The position numbers were made by a program, and so were the translations under genes. From contig QIGK01000099.1 in the NCBI GenBank assembly GCA_003228875.1, forward strand, positions 1-47,862: a stretch of 47,862 bases of DNA. Reading direction: 5' to 3'. Origin of the DNA: Rhodobacterales bacterium (GTDB lineage Bacteria; Pseudomonadota; Alphaproteobacteria; Rhodobacterales; Rhodobacteraceae). Positions 16,175 through 24,840 of the stretch are shown here, piece after piece (positions within the stretch are counted from its first letter, which is position 1; each line of letters begins with the position of its first letter). The notes under the pieces are model-generated. The model did no database searches and was not told where the DNA came from. It worked only from the letters and a program-made list of their open reading frames with translations.

Positions 16175-17317
16175 TTGGCAAGCGTCGCGGATATTCCAGC
16201 GGCGGAGTGGGACAATTGTGCCTGCCCTGAAACCGGCCCGCCAAAGGATCCGTTTACCACCCACCGGTTTTTACTGGCGTTGGAACAAAGCGGATCGGTT
16301 GGGGCTGACAGCGGCTGGCAACCACGCCACTTGGCAGCACGGCGCGGTGGTGAATTGCGGGGCGTGATGCCGCTCTATGCCAAATCCCATTCTCAAGGCG
16401 AATATATTTTTGATTTCAACTGGGCCCATGCTTATGAGCAGGCGGGGGGTAACTATTACCCCAAATTACAATCTGCGGTGCCTTTTACACCGGCCACAGG
16501 GCGGCGTTTACTGGCCCCCACCGATGCGGGGCGCACTGCGTTATTACAAGGCGCGGTTCAGGTTGCCAAACAGAACAAAATTTCCTCTTTCCACATGACA
16601 TTTTGCACCGACGATGAATTCGAACTCGGCGGCGAATTTGGGTTGATGCAGCGCACCACACAGCAGTTTCATTGGGTCAATCAGGGCTATGGCTGTTTTG
16701 ATGATTTTTTGGCTAAGTTATCTTCTCGAAAACGCAAAAACATCCGCAAAGAACGCCGCGTCGCCCAAGCGTTTGGTGGCGAGATACAATCGCTGACCGG
16801 CGATCAAATTCTGCCCGAGCATTGGGATGCTTTTTGGCATTTTTACCAAGATACCGGAGCGCGCAAATGGGGAACGCCTTATTTAACCCGCGAATTCTTT
16901 ACCATCGCCCAAGAAACCCTGCGCGATGACATTTTGCTGGTTTTGGCCAAATGTGATGGCCGTTATGTGGCTGGCGCGCTGAATTTTATCGGTGCCGAAA
17001 CCCTGTATGGCCGCTATTGGGGCGCGGTTGAGGACCATCCGTGTCTGCATTTTGAACTTTGTTATTACCAAGCCATCGACGCTGCGATTGCACGCGGATT
17101 AACCCGGGTTGAGGCAGGCGCGCAAGGCGAACACAAACTGGCGCGCGGCTATTTGCCGGTGCCGGTTCATTCATTACACTGGATAGCCGATGACGGGTTT
17201 GCTAATGCTGTGCAGATATTTCTGGACGCCGAAGCAAAAGCCGTCAACCAAGACATCGCGGTGCTAAATACGTTTGGCCCGTTTCGCAAAGGAGAAATTG
17301 ATGAAAGCACTGAATAA
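16175..17317 (+). CDS. COG3146-type GNAT/FemAB-like protein
   Basis: About 380 residues, matching the COG3146 family of uncharacterised acyltransferase-like proteins. Typical parts are IPAAEWDNC at the N-terminus, DPFTTHRFLLALEQSGSVG, YFDFNWAHAYEQAGG-like sequence, FLAKLSSRKRKNIRKERRVA, GTPYLTREFF, and VEAGAQGEHKLARGYLPVPV near the end. The biochemical role is not established. The start is uncertain: no ATG precedes the conserved region and the TTG at 16175 is used. Family-like sequence (QIEVTILASV) seems to extend upstream to a CTG at 16142 that overlaps the previous stop codon. It overlaps the pterin dehydratase gene by 17 bp. Confidence 0.85.
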   Translation: MASVADIPAAEWDNCACPETGPPKDPFTTHRFLLALEQSGSVGADSGWQPRHLAARRGGELRGVMPLYAKSHSQGEYIFDFNWAHAYEQAGGNYYPKLQSAVPFTPATGRRLLAPTDAGRTALLQGAVQVAKQNKISSFHMTFCTDDEFELGGEFGLMQRTTQQFHWVNQGYGCFDDFLAKLSSRKRKNIRKERRVAQAFGGEIQSLTGDQILPEHWDAFWHFYQDTGARKWGTPYLTREFFTIAQETLRDDILLVLAKCDGRYVAGALNFIGAETLYGRYWGAVEDHPCLHFELCYYQAIDAAIARGLTRVEAGAQGEHKLARGYLPVPVHSLHWIADDGFANAVQIFLDAEAKAVNQDIAVLNTFGPFRKGEIDESTE

Positions 17318-17591
17318 TTCCGAACGCGAAGAGCACATCGCGCCGTTGCTGGCCAATGGCTGGGCAATGCTGGACAATCGCGACGCCCTTCAAAAAACCT
17401 TTCAGTTTGCCAATTTCCGCAAAGCCTTTGCATGGATGACCGAAATGGCGATCTGGGCTGAGAAACTCGACCATCACCCCGAATGGTCAAATGTGTATCG
17501 CACAGTTGATGTTGTGCTAATTACCCATGACGCCAACGGGTTAACCCTGCGCGATATCAAACTCGCCCAAAAAATGGATACAGCAGCATGA
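17301..17591 (+). CDS. phhB: 4a-hydroxytetrahydrobiopterin dehydratase (pterin-4a-carbinolamine dehydratase)
   Basis: A 96-residue PCD/PhhB protein. It dehydrates 4a-hydroxytetrahydropterin to regenerate the pterin cofactor of aromatic amino acid hydroxylases. The family signature is complete: FRKAFAWMTEMAIWAEKLDH, HPEWSNVYRTVDVVL, then the late His and Asp in THDANGLTLRDIKLA. The ATG at 17301 is preceded by AAGGAGAAATTG. It starts inside the end of the COG3146 gene and overlaps the next gene by 4 bp. No phenylalanine hydroxylase gene is visible in the window, so the pterin-using partner is unknown. Confidence 0.95.
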   Translation: MKALNNSEREEHIAPLLANGWAMLDNRDALQKTFQFANFRKAFAWMTEMAIWAEKLDHHPEWSNVYRTVDVVLITHDANGLTLRDIKLAQKMDTAA

Positions 17592-18796
17592 GTAAAATCA
17601 TTGTCATTGGCGCAGGCCAAGCCGGTTTTTCACTGGTTGAGGGCTTACGAAAGCAGGGCCATACCGGCGCAATCACTTTAATCGGCGCAGAACCCGCGCC
17701 GCCTTATCAACGCCCGCCGCTGTCCAAGGCTTATTTGCTGGGGGATATGGCGGTTGAACGGCTATATCTAAGGCCGGAAAATTTTTATGCCGATCATGAT
17801 ATTGAACTGCTGACAGATACGCGTGTAACCGCGATTAACCGGCAAGATAAATCCATTGATCTTAGCAATGCTGGGTCAATGGCCTATGATAAACTGGCCC
17901 TGACAACAGGCGCATTACCCAACCGCCTGCCTGCCAGCATTGGCGGTGATCTGGCTGGTGTTTATGGGGTGCGCACCCTTGCCGATACCGACGCAATGGC
18001 CCCGGAATTTAGCAAAGACGCGCGGGTTTTAATCATCGGTGGCGGCTATATCGGGCTGGAGGCCGCTGCGGTGGCCGCCAAACTAGGGCTGAAGGTAACG
18101 CTGGTTGAAATGTCTGATCGCATTTTGCAACGGGTTGCTGCCAAACAAACCTCGGATTATTTTCGCGAATTGCATGGCAGCCACGGGGTTGATATTCGCG
18201 AAGGCGTTGGGCTGACAAAGCTAAATGGCGATACCCGTGTAACATCAGCCAGCCTGAGCGATGGCAGCGTGTTGGAGGTTGATTTTGTGATTGTTGGCGT
18301 TGGCATCCAGCCCGATATCAGCTTGGCCAAAACCGCTGGCCTGACCATTGAAAACGGCATCAAAACCAATTACAGATGCCAAACATCTGACCCCGATATT
18401 TTCGCGGCAGGTGATTGCGCGTCGTTTCCCCATCAGGGCAAGCAAATGCGCATGGAAAGTGTCGGCAACGCCATTGACCAAGCCCACGCCGCCGCCGCTG
18501 CCATGCTGGGAATTGACATAGATTATCAGCCAAAACCGTGGTTCTGGTCGGACCAGTTTGACACCAAACTGCAAATAGCTGGGCTAAACACTGGTTACGA
18601 TAAAATTGTCACGCGCGGCGCAGGGCGCGAGATTTCATTTTGGTATTACCAAGCTAACAAATTGCTGGCCGTGGATGCTATGAATGATCCGCGCAGCTAT
18701 ATGGTCGGTAAACGCTTGATCGAAGCGGGAAAATCGCCAGATCCTGCCATGATTGCTGATGTGAACGCTGATCTCAAACCGCTGTTAAAAGCCTGA
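17588..18796 (+). CDS. FAD-dependent NAD(P)H-ferredoxin reductase-type oxidoreductase
   Basis: 402 residues, two dinucleotide-binding folds. The FAD site is IIVIGAGQAGFSLVEGLRKQ with YQRPPLSKAYL. The NAD(P) site is VLIIGGGYIGLEAAAVAAKL. A late FAD motif follows in DPDIFAAGDCASFP. The C-terminal reductase domain has KPWFWSDQFDTKLQIAGL. This is the layout of ferredoxin/rubredoxin/putidaredoxin reductases that feed electrons to dioxygenases or P450s. No ferredoxin or oxygenase gene is adjacent, so the electron acceptor is unknown. It overlaps the pterin dehydratase gene by 4 bp, and rsmD follows one base after its stop. Confidence 0.92.
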   Translation: MSKIIVIGAGQAGFSLVEGLRKQGHTGAITLIGAEPAPPYQRPPLSKAYLLGDMAVERLYLRPENFYADHDIELLTDTRVTAINRQDKSIDLSNAGSMAYDKLALTTGALPNRLPASIGGDLAGVYGVRTLADTDAMAPEFSKDARVLIIGGGYIGLEAAAVAAKLGLKVTLVEMSDRILQRVAAKQTSDYFRELHGSHGVDIREGVGLTKLNGDTRVTSASLSDGSVLEVDFVIVGVGIQPDISLAKTAGLTIENGIKTNYRCQTSDPDIFAAGDCASFPHQGKQMRMESVGNAIDQAHAAAAAMLGIDIDYQPKPWFWSDQFDTKLQIAGLNTGYDKIVTRGAGREISFWYYQANKLLAVDAMNDPRSYMVGKRLIEAGKSPDPAMIADVNADLKPLLKA

Positions 18797-18797
18797 A

Positions 18798-19361
18798 ATG
18801 CGCATCATCGGCGGTAAATTCAAAGGCACAGCACTGGCCAGCCTTGGCAAAGGTAACGAAGCCGCGCATTTGCGCCCCACATCCGATCGGGTGCGCGAAA
18901 GCCTGTTTAACCTGCTGGCCCATGGCGATTACCCAAGCATTGAAGGCACAAGGGTGCTGGACCTGTTTGCAGGCACAGGTGCCTTGGGTTTTGAGGCCCT
19001 AAGCCGAGGCGCAGCGCGTGTGCTGTTTGTTGATGATGGGGCCAAATCCCGCGCGCTGGTGCGGCAAAACATTGATACATTACGGGTGATTGGCCAGACC
19101 AAACTGTATCGGCGTGATGCAACCCGCATGGGCGAAAATCGGGGCGATCCGTATAATCTGGTGTTTCTGGACCCGCCCTATGGCAAAGGGCTGGGGGAAC
19201 AGGCGTTGGCCGCATGTGTGGCGGGGGGCTGGCTGGCCGATGGGGCGCTGGTGATCTGGGAGGAAAACAACGCGATATCGCCGCCAAAGGGGTTTGTGTT
19301 GCTGGATCAGCGCAAATATGGCGATACGGTTATTTCGATATTGCAGGGGGTGGCGGGCTGA
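18798..19361 (+). CDS. rsmD: 16S rRNA (guanine(966)-N(2))-methyltransferase RsmD
   Basis: 187 residues, full length for RsmD, which methylates G966 of 16S rRNA in the 30S subunit. It begins MRIIGGKFKGTALASLG and has RPTSDRVRESLFNLL. The SAM-binding motif is VLDLFAGTGALGFEALSRGA and the catalytic motif is FLDPPYGKG. It is the last gene of the tightly packed ridA-to-rsmD run. Its stop codon lies inside the first hairpin of a REP-like element. Confidence 0.95.
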   Translation: MRIIGGKFKGTALASLGKGNEAAHLRPTSDRVRESLFNLLAHGDYPSIEGTRVLDLFAGTGALGFEALSRGAARVLFVDDGAKSRALVRQNIDTLRVIGQTKLYRRDATRMGENRGDPYNLVFLDPPYGKGLGEQALAACVAGGWLADGALVIWEENNAISPPKGFVLLDQRKYGDTVISILQGVAG

Positions 19362-19421
19362 AGCCCGCCCTACACCCGCCCTACGGGTAAAATGTTGTAG
19401 GGTGCGTGGTCTCCACGCACC
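19352..19421. repeat. GTAG-type REP-like inverted pair (REPIN-like)
   Basis: Two hairpins lie in opposite orientation. GGCGGGCT-GA-AGCCCGCC (19352-19369) is followed by CTAC. GGTGCGTGG-TCT-CCACGCACC (19401-19421) is preceded by GTAG. Read outwards, each hairpin has GTAG at its 5' foot, the arrangement of REP sequences mobilised by RAYT transposases. The first hairpin overlaps the rsmD stop codon and could also act in termination or mRNA stability. No RAYT gene is in the window. Confidence 0.7.
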
Positions 19422-19487
19422 GGCCCCGCAAAACCAAAGGTTGATCCGACCCCATAAATGCCCCATGTATTTGTTAAGGAAGTGTAA

Positions 19488-20798
19488 ATGACAGATTTCA
19501 GCAACGATGACGAACGCTTAGCGTGGTTTAAAAAACAATCGCGCGAGGTATGTGTTGCCATGGCTGCGCGCACGGCATTGCGGGTTTTTCCGATGGCGGT
19601 TTTGCCAGAAAAAACAGCGGATGCACAAAAGCTTGATCTGACAAGTGCGGTAAAATGGGCGCTTTTGATTTCCTCGGTTGCGCCCAATTCGTCAACCGAG
19701 GAAATCAGGGCCGCCACCGCCACCGCCGACTTCGCCACCGCCTTCGCCGCCACCGCCGCCGCCTCCGCCGACTTCGCCGCCACCACCGCCACCGACGCCA
19801 CTGCTATTGACCAAGGCGCTACATTTTCCGAGCTTTTGGCCATGCCGCTTTGGCCCGATGAAAACCCGCAACTGAAAAACTGGCAAAAAGCCCGCAAAAC
19901 CCTTGAATCCGACCCTGTTGATCAATCTTTCTGGATAGACTGGTATCAGCGTTTTCTGGATGGCCAGCCGCAAAACTGGGAAATGCTGGAAGAAATCGCG
20001 CTGAGCGTGAAAAAGGACGATTGGGAAAAAGGCAGCGCCCATGTGAACGGCATGATCGCGGATATTCAGGCGAAATATATCAGCGAAAGCCTTCCGCAAG
20101 CCGACACGCTGGATTACGACCCAAAATCAGGTTTGTTTGAGATCATCGCGATCAAAACAAGCGAAGAAAAAATTGTCGAGGCATCCCTATCGCAAATCGA
20201 GTTTGCGCTTAGCGTTGCAGCAGGCAGCAATTGCGGTGTGAATGAACATTCCACCGTGCATCTATATATCACACACACGCTCAAAAACTGTCGCGATAAC
20301 CCCAATACTATTTTACAAAACTATCAAATTGTTCTGGCCGATATTCGCGAAGGGTTGGAGAACGGAGATTACTTTGAAGACCCGAAGCTCTCTGCGCTGG
20401 AAATGGCGTTGGCGCAGCAAATAGATAATTTATTGGCCAATCATCCAGAGGTTAAGAAGGCAGAACTGGTGCGGGTTAAACATATTTTGAGCATCGCAAG
20501 GGTCGAAGAAAAAATCAGAATTGTGAATAATGTTAAGTCCCTCAAAGACGAAGAAGGCGCTAAATTGAAAAATGAATTGGCGCTTGACCAAAACCTGTTC
20601 CTTCAGGGAAACCCTAGCAAAGCCCAGACCAAAGCAACCCAGCGCTATTTCGGGCGTATCGCGCAATGGTATACGGCGGCACGAAAAGCATTGGTAAAAG
20701 CGGCGTTAAAAATTGATTCCAGTGCTGAATATAAGCTTACAAAAATTGTGGTGACTTTGGGGGGAATTTTAGCGTTGATAATGTCGCTTGGCGGGTAA
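19488..20798 (+). CDS. Ala-rich tail-anchored protein, unknown function
   Basis: 436 residues; family not recognised. The N-terminal domain (1-65) is charged, then helical. Residues 74-107 are a low-complexity run of Ala, Thr, Asp and Phe encoded by GCC-type triplets (ATADFATAFAATAAASADFA). A conserved-looking core follows (FWIDWYQRFLDGQPQNWEML and then EEIALSVKKDDWEKGSAHVN). The rest is charged and helical, with probable coiled-coil stretches (RVKHILSIARVEEKIRIVNN). It ends in one hydrophobic helix (LTKIVVTLGGILALIMSLGG) with no tail beyond it. A C-terminal anchor with a cytoplasmic body is inferred. The ATG at 19488 has AAGGAAG before it. The gene is flanked by REP-like repeats on both sides. 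Confidence 0.8.
   Translation: MTDFSNDDERLAWFKKQSREVCVAMAARTALRVFPMAVLPEKTADAQKLDLTSAVKWALLISSVAPNSSTEEIRAATATADFATAFAATAAASADFAATTATDATAIDQGATFSELLAMPLWPDENPQLKNWQKARKTLESDPVDQSFWIDWYQRFLDGQPQNWEMLEEIALSVKKDDWEKGSAHVNGMIADIQAKYISESLPQADTLDYDPKSGLFEIIAIKTSEEKIVEASLSQIEFALSVAAGSNCGVNEHSTVHLYITHTLKNCRDNPNTILQNYQIVLADIREGLENGDYFEDPKLSALEMALAQQIDNLLANHPEVKKAELVRVKHILSIARVEEKIRIVNNVKSLKDEEGAKLKNELALDQNLFLQGNPSKAQTKATQRYFGRIAQWYTAARKALVKAALKIDSSAEYKLTKIVVTLGGILALIMSLGG
19709..19800 (+). repeat. GCC-rich imperfect triplet tract
   Basis: The coding strand is almost entirely GCC, ACC, GAC, TCC and TTC codons, with a recurring GCCGACTTCGCC unit. GCC is far more frequent here than in the rest of the gene. 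Because the unit is a codon multiple, expansion or contraction would change the length of the Ala/Thr-rich segment without breaking the frame. Confidence 0.8.
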
Positions 20799-20811
20799 TT
20801 TATTTTCAATC

Positions 20812-20896
20812 TAGGGCAGCGCTCGAACCTCAGGGGTGGGCGAGAAGCGCCCTCCCTTCGGGGGGAGGTTCGTGCGCTGCCCGGCAAACCGGGCGG
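20812..20896 (+). repeat. GGGCAGCGC hairpin repeat, copy A
   Basis: GGGCAGCGC at 20814-20822 pairs with GCGCTGCCC at 20874-20882. The loop holds a second hairpin, CCTCCC-TTCG-type, ending GGGAGG. A third hairpin, GCCCGG-CAAA-CCGGGC (20879-20894), follows. The same outer arms, the CGAACCT next to them and the trailing CCGG...GGGCGG recur at 32180-32232. It lies between the Ala-rich protein gene and ubiE. Confidence 0.7.
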
Positions 20897-21042
20897 GGCC
20901 ATTGATGTCGAGAACGGCATATGCAAAACTTATACAAAAATTACACTGGTTGTTGAGGCAAATCAGCCCCACCCGTCAGCCGCCATTGAAACCCATTCCG
21001 CAAACCGATATGTGTTGCCTAACCATATTACAGGCCGCACCC

Positions 21043-21792
21043 ATGACCCAAAACAACAAAACCCATTTTGGTTTTACCGAAGTTGATGAGCACGCCAAGA
21101 CGGGCATGGTCCATGGTGTTTTCTCAAGCGTTGCCAGCAAATATGACGTGATGAACGATGTGATGAGCTTTGGCATCCATCGCATCTGGAAAGAAGCCAT
21201 GATGGATTGGCTGGCACCAAAGCCCGGCCAGAAATTGCTGGATGTGGCGGGTGGCACCGGTGATATTGCGTTCAGGTTTAATCAACGCACTGAAAACAAG
21301 GCCCATGCCACGGTGCTTGATATGACAGAATCGATGTTGATCGAGGGGCAAAAACGCCCCGAGGCTGTGGCAATGGCTGACCGTCTTGACTGGGTTGTCG
21401 GCGATGCCATGGCCTTGCCGTTTCCCGATAACAGCTTTGACGTTTACACAATCAGCTTTGGCATTCGTAATGTCACCCGTATCGCTGATGCAATAACCGA
21501 GGCCTACCGCGTGCTAAAACCCGGCGGGCGGTTTATGGTGTTGGAATTTTCCGAAATCCCCAACCCTGCCATGCAATGGGCTTATGACCGTTACAGCTAT
21601 AATGTCATTCCGACGATGGGGCAGATCATTGCCAAAGACCGCGACAGTTATCAATATCTGGTTGAAAGCATTCGCAAATTTCCCAAGCAGGAAATATTCA
21701 AACAAATGATCATCGATGCTGGCTTTGATCTGGTGAAATACCGCAATCTTTCCATGGGCATAGCCGCTTTGCATTCCGGCTGGAAAATATGA
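21043..21792 (+). CDS. ubiE: ubiquinone/menaquinone C-methyltransferase UbiE
   Basis: 249 residues: the C-methyltransferase of ubiquinone (and, where present, menaquinone) synthesis. Motifs: [19 protein letters not shown], the SAM site [35 protein letters not shown] with GIRNVTR, and [17 protein letters not shown]. The frame is open back to 20836 through the upstream repeat, but UbiE-like sequence starts at [11 protein letters not shown], so the ATG at 21043 is used. It overlaps ubiB by 4 bp. In many Rhodobacterales mutM lies just upstream of this pair; here the Ala-rich gene and a repeat occupy that place. Confidence 0.95.
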   Translation: MTQNNKTHFGFTEVDEHAKTGMVHGVFSSVASKYDVMNDVMSFGIHRIWKEAMMDWLAPKPGQKLLDVAGGTGDIAFRFNQRTENKAHATVLDMTESMLIEGQKRPEAVAMADRLDWVVGDAMALPFPDNSFDVYTISFGIRNVTRIADAITEAYRVLKPGGRFMVLEFSEIPNPAMQWAYDRYSYNVIPTMGQIIAKDRDSYQYLVESIRKFPKQEIFKQMIIDAGFDLVKYRNLSMGIAALHSGWKI

Positions 21793-23312
21793 GAGGCCCG
21801 CATAATATCTGGCGACTGATCCGCACGGGGGCTACGTTTGAACGCTCTGGCGCGATGAAAATTGCGCTGGATGCCATGGACGCACCAACCAGCCTGCGCG
21901 TTGCAGCACGGGTGATGGTCTGGCCGTTTCGCTGGCTGGGCCTAAAAGGTGACCAAAGCCAACCGCCGGTTTTGCGCGCCCTGACAGCACTTGGCCCCGC
22001 CTATATCAAATTTGGCCAGCTCATGAGCACCCGCCCCGATGTGGTGGGGGATCAATTGGCGAATGAGCTGAAAATCCTGCAAGACAGCCTGCCGCCGTTT
22101 TCACGGGATGTGGCCATTGCCGAGGTCGAGAAAGAGCTGGAAATCAAGGTTGATGCGGTATTCAGCGATTTTCCCGAACCAGTTGCAGCGGCGTCATTGG
22201 CGCAGGTGCATAAAGCCACGCTTCGCGAAACCGGACAGGTGGTGGCCGTAAAGGTTTTGCGCCCCGGCATTGAAAAAGCATTTATGCGTGACGTTGATGC
22301 GTTTCATTTTGCCGCCCGTGTCGCCGAAGTGTTTGCGCCGTTTTCGCGCCGCCTGAAACCCACTGCTGTGATTGAGCATTTCCAAGGCATTGTGGAGGCC
22401 GAGCTGGACCTGCGGATGGAGGCATCAGCCGGGGATGAATTTGCTGCTAATACCCAAAATGACAAAGGCTTTTCGGTGCCAAAAATGCTTTGGCAATATT
22501 CAGCCCGCCGTGTGATGACCACCGAATGGATGGATGGCATTCCGCTGGGCGATGTTCCGGCGGTGCTGGCTCAGGAGGGTATCGATCCTGTTGAATTCGC
22601 CCAGCGCATCATTCAGCTGTTTTTACGCCATGCCCTGCGTGACGGATTTTTCCATGGCGACATGCATCAGGGCAACCTGAAGCTAAGTGAAAACGGCGAT
22701 CTGGTGGCGTTTGATTTTGGTATCATGGGCCGGATTGATACCCATACGCGGCGCGCCTATGCGGAAATTTTGTTTGGATTTCTCAAAAAAGATTACATGC
22801 GCGTTGCTGAGGTGCATTTTGAGGTAGGCTATGTGCCTGCCGACCAAGATGTCCATGCCTTTGCACAAGCCCTGCGCAGTGTCGGAGAGCCTATTTTTGG
22901 GCAGGATGCCAGCAATATCTCCATGGCGCGGCTGTTGTCACACCTTTTTGAGGTCACGGAACGCTTTGGCATGGAAACCCGCACCGAGCTTATATTGTTG
23001 CAACGAACCATGGTTGTGGTGGAGGGCGTGGCCCGCACGCTCGACCCTGATATGAATATGTGGCAGGTCAGCCATCCGGTTGTTGAGGGCTATATTCGTG
23101 ATACCTTAGGGCCAAAAGCCATGCTGAATGACTTCGTCAAAACCGCGCGGGTCTTTTCTCGTTTTGGTCCGCATTTGCCACAAATAGCCGAGACATTGTT
23201 GCTTCAAGCCCAATCTGCGGATCGTCAACCAGCCAAAACACCATGGCTGAATTGGCGTTCAATTGCGATTGGCCTTATCATTGGCGCTGTTGTTATGGTC
23301 TTTTTACGATAA
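21789..23312 (+). CDS. ubiB: UbiB, ABC1-family protein of ubiquinone synthesis
   Basis: 507 residues, an atypical kinase/ATPase of the ABC1/COQ8 family needed for ubiquinone synthesis. The KxGQ motif is in [19 protein letters not shown], the Ala-rich loop is [20 protein letters not shown], and the ATP-binding Asp lies in [23 protein letters not shown] is the catalytic-loop region. The C-terminus has a hydrophobic anchor ([16 protein letters not shown]). It is coupled to ubiE through an ATGA overlap. Its last 20 bases overlap the end of the convergent M48 protease gene. Confidence 0.94.
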   Translation: MRGPHNIWRLIRTGATFERSGAMKIALDAMDAPTSLRVAARVMVWPFRWLGLKGDQSQPPVLRALTALGPAYIKFGQLMSTRPDVVGDQLANELKILQDSLPPFSRDVAIAEVEKELEIKVDAVFSDFPEPVAAASLAQVHKATLRETGQVVAVKVLRPGIEKAFMRDVDAFHFAARVAEVFAPFSRRLKPTAVIEHFQGIVEAELDLRMEASAGDEFAANTQNDKGFSVPKMLWQYSARRVMTTEWMDGIPLGDVPAVLAQEGIDPVEFAQRIIQLFLRHALRDGFFHGDMHQGNLKLSENGDLVAFDFGIMGRIDTHTRRAYAEILFGFLKKDYMRVAEVHFEVGYVPADQDVHAFAQALRSVGEPIFGQDASNISMARLLSHLFEVTERFGMETRTELILLQRTMVVVEGVARTLDPDMNMWQVSHPVVEGYIRDTLGPKAMLNDFVKTARVFSRFGPHLPQIAETLLLQAQSADRQPAKTPWLNWRSIAIGLIIGAVVMVFLR

Positions 23313-24735
23313 CCTTGACCAAGCTACCACGGGTTAAAACATCATCCGCACCCATGCCATTCAGAACCCTGAACATTTCTTCATTAAACGCTGAGGGCGG
23401 AAAGTTGGCGGCCAAAGATTCAGGTGTATTGTGGCCTGTTACTTGATGGATAAGAATTTGGTAACGGCTCAAAGGCTCCAGAGTATCTGGTTCAATCCTT
23501 TCAAAGCTTCGCACGGTTGCCATCAACGCATCGCGAATATCACTGCCTCGGTTTCGTGAAAATCCAGCAAAGCGGATCAACCCACCGTTAAATCGTATCA
23601 CGGTTAGCTGCATATCGCCGCGCCGCGCACCGCGCCGATAGCCAATGCTGGTTGTCGCAGCCTCTAGGCCGTTAAGGGTGAATTCGTTGACGCGGGCCAT
23701 GCGCCGGCCGATACGGTCGCGTCGCGGCAGGCTGCCAACCCAGTCTGACAAATAATTTGTCAGCCCGATGCCATGATCGGCAGCGCCCGTCATCACCAAT
23801 GTTGCACCATTTGGCCCAATAATATTGATCTGGCGTGGGGTATTATTGATTGTCAAACCGTCAGCCGCGCGAAAGGTGAAACCTAGTTCGGGGTGAATAA
23901 AAACCTGCCCGCGCACCAAACCTTGCTTAGTATTTTCGCCAAATAACAAACCGTCTAGGGCTTGCAGATAGATTATTTTATTTTGTTTGCCGGTTAATCC
24001 ATCAGCCAATTCACGCGCCGCCAATTGGCGGGCCGCGGCTGCGGGGTGGTTAGCATAGCGCGATACAGATGTTGGGTCAAAATTTTGGCCGGCCATTGCT
24101 GCAAGCAGCGCAGTATTTGCGGCCATGGTCAGCAGAAAATCGGCTTGGGCGTTGGCGTCATAACCAGCCAGCGCCAGCAAAATGATACCACCGCTATCCG
24201 CTTCAAATTCCTGTTCGCGGGAATTGGCACCAATATCATCCAGTGCAGATACAATATTGTCGCGAATTGCTTCCTCGGCACTTGCGCCAGCAAAAATCGC
24301 CTGCGCCAACGCGCCAAACGCCCCGTCGATCACGGCGTCTTTCTTGTTGGCTTCGCGTTGCTCCACATGTTCGTCAATAACATGCGAGATTTCATGGGCC
24401 AGCACCGCCGCCAGTTCTGCCTCGGAATTGGCCAGCGCCAGCAACCCTCGGGTCACAAAAACAAACCCTCCGGGCAAAGCAAAGGCGTTTACCTCGGGGC
24501 TGTCCAAAACTGTAAAGGACCAGTTTTCCCCTGACCGGCTGGACACCGAGACAAGATCACGCCCAACGCTGTCAACATACGCAGCCAAAGCAGCATCCTG
24601 AATTGGCCCGCCAAATCGCGCCAGTATTTTGGGATTATCCCGCTGGCCAATGGCAATACTTTGTTGCGCCCATTGCGCCATTACTGCCGGGGCAGACAAA
24701 CCCAAAACAGCTATGCTTAGCAAAATTATTTTCAT
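23293..24735 (-). CDS. M48 family metalloprotease, exported
   Basis: 480 residues. A signal peptide (MKIILLSIAVLGLSAPAVMA) directs it to the periplasm. The zinc motif is HEISH in AELAAVLAHEISHVIDEHVE, and the third ligand is Glu in EQEFEADSGGIILLALAGYD, the M48 arrangement. NAFALPGGFVFVTRGLLAL is characteristic of the BepA/YggG-like group of outer-membrane quality-control proteases. The C-terminal part (about 280-480) is a separate domain with FRAADGLTINNTPRQINIIG, different from the TPR repeats of E. coli BepA. The function as an envelope housekeeping protease is inferred. It is monocistronic and convergent with ubiB. Confidence 0.92.
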   Translation of the reverse strand: MKIILLSIAVLGLSAPAVMAQWAQQSIAIGQRDNPKILARFGGPIQDAALAAYVDSVGRDLVSVSSRSGENWSFTVLDSPEVNAFALPGGFVFVTRGLLALANSEAELAAVLAHEISHVIDEHVEQREANKKDAVIDGAFGALAQAIFAGASAEEAIRDNIVSALDDIGANSREQEFEADSGGIILLALAGYDANAQADFLLTMAANTALLAAMAGQNFDPTSVSRYANHPAAAARQLAARELADGLTGKQNKIIYLQALDGLLFGENTKQGLVRGQVFIHPELGFTFRAADGLTINNTPRQINIIGPNGATLVMTGAADHGIGLTNYLSDWVGSLPRRDRIGRRMARVNEFTLNGLEAATTSIGYRRGARRGDMQLTVIRFNGGLIRFAGFSRNRGSDIRDALMATVRSFERIEPDTLEPLSRYQILIHQVTGHNTPESLAANFPPSAFNEEMFRVLNGMGADDVLTRGSLVKVIVKRP

Positions 24736-24800
24736 TTTATCTGCCTTTTCTTTACTGATATATTGGTGCCAAGAGACACAATTACCAGTGTTTCACTGAT

Positions 24801-24830
24801 AATCCCCCTGAAAATTAGCGGTGATGGATT
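24801..24830 (-). repeat. IS-end-like 30-bp repeat, copy A
   Basis: The sequence starts AATCCCCCTGAAAATTAG and ends GATGGATT. It resembles 25960-25989 (24 of 30 identical, same orientation). Both copies directly abut a minus-strand transposase remnant, which suggests the terminal sequence of a lost or decayed element. Confidence 0.4.
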
Positions 24831-24840
24831 TTCGAAGGGA

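Noticed and set aside
19692-20099. Gly/Val-rich minus-strand frame
   Set aside because: It is the shadow of the GCC-rich triplet tract in the Ala-rich protein gene.
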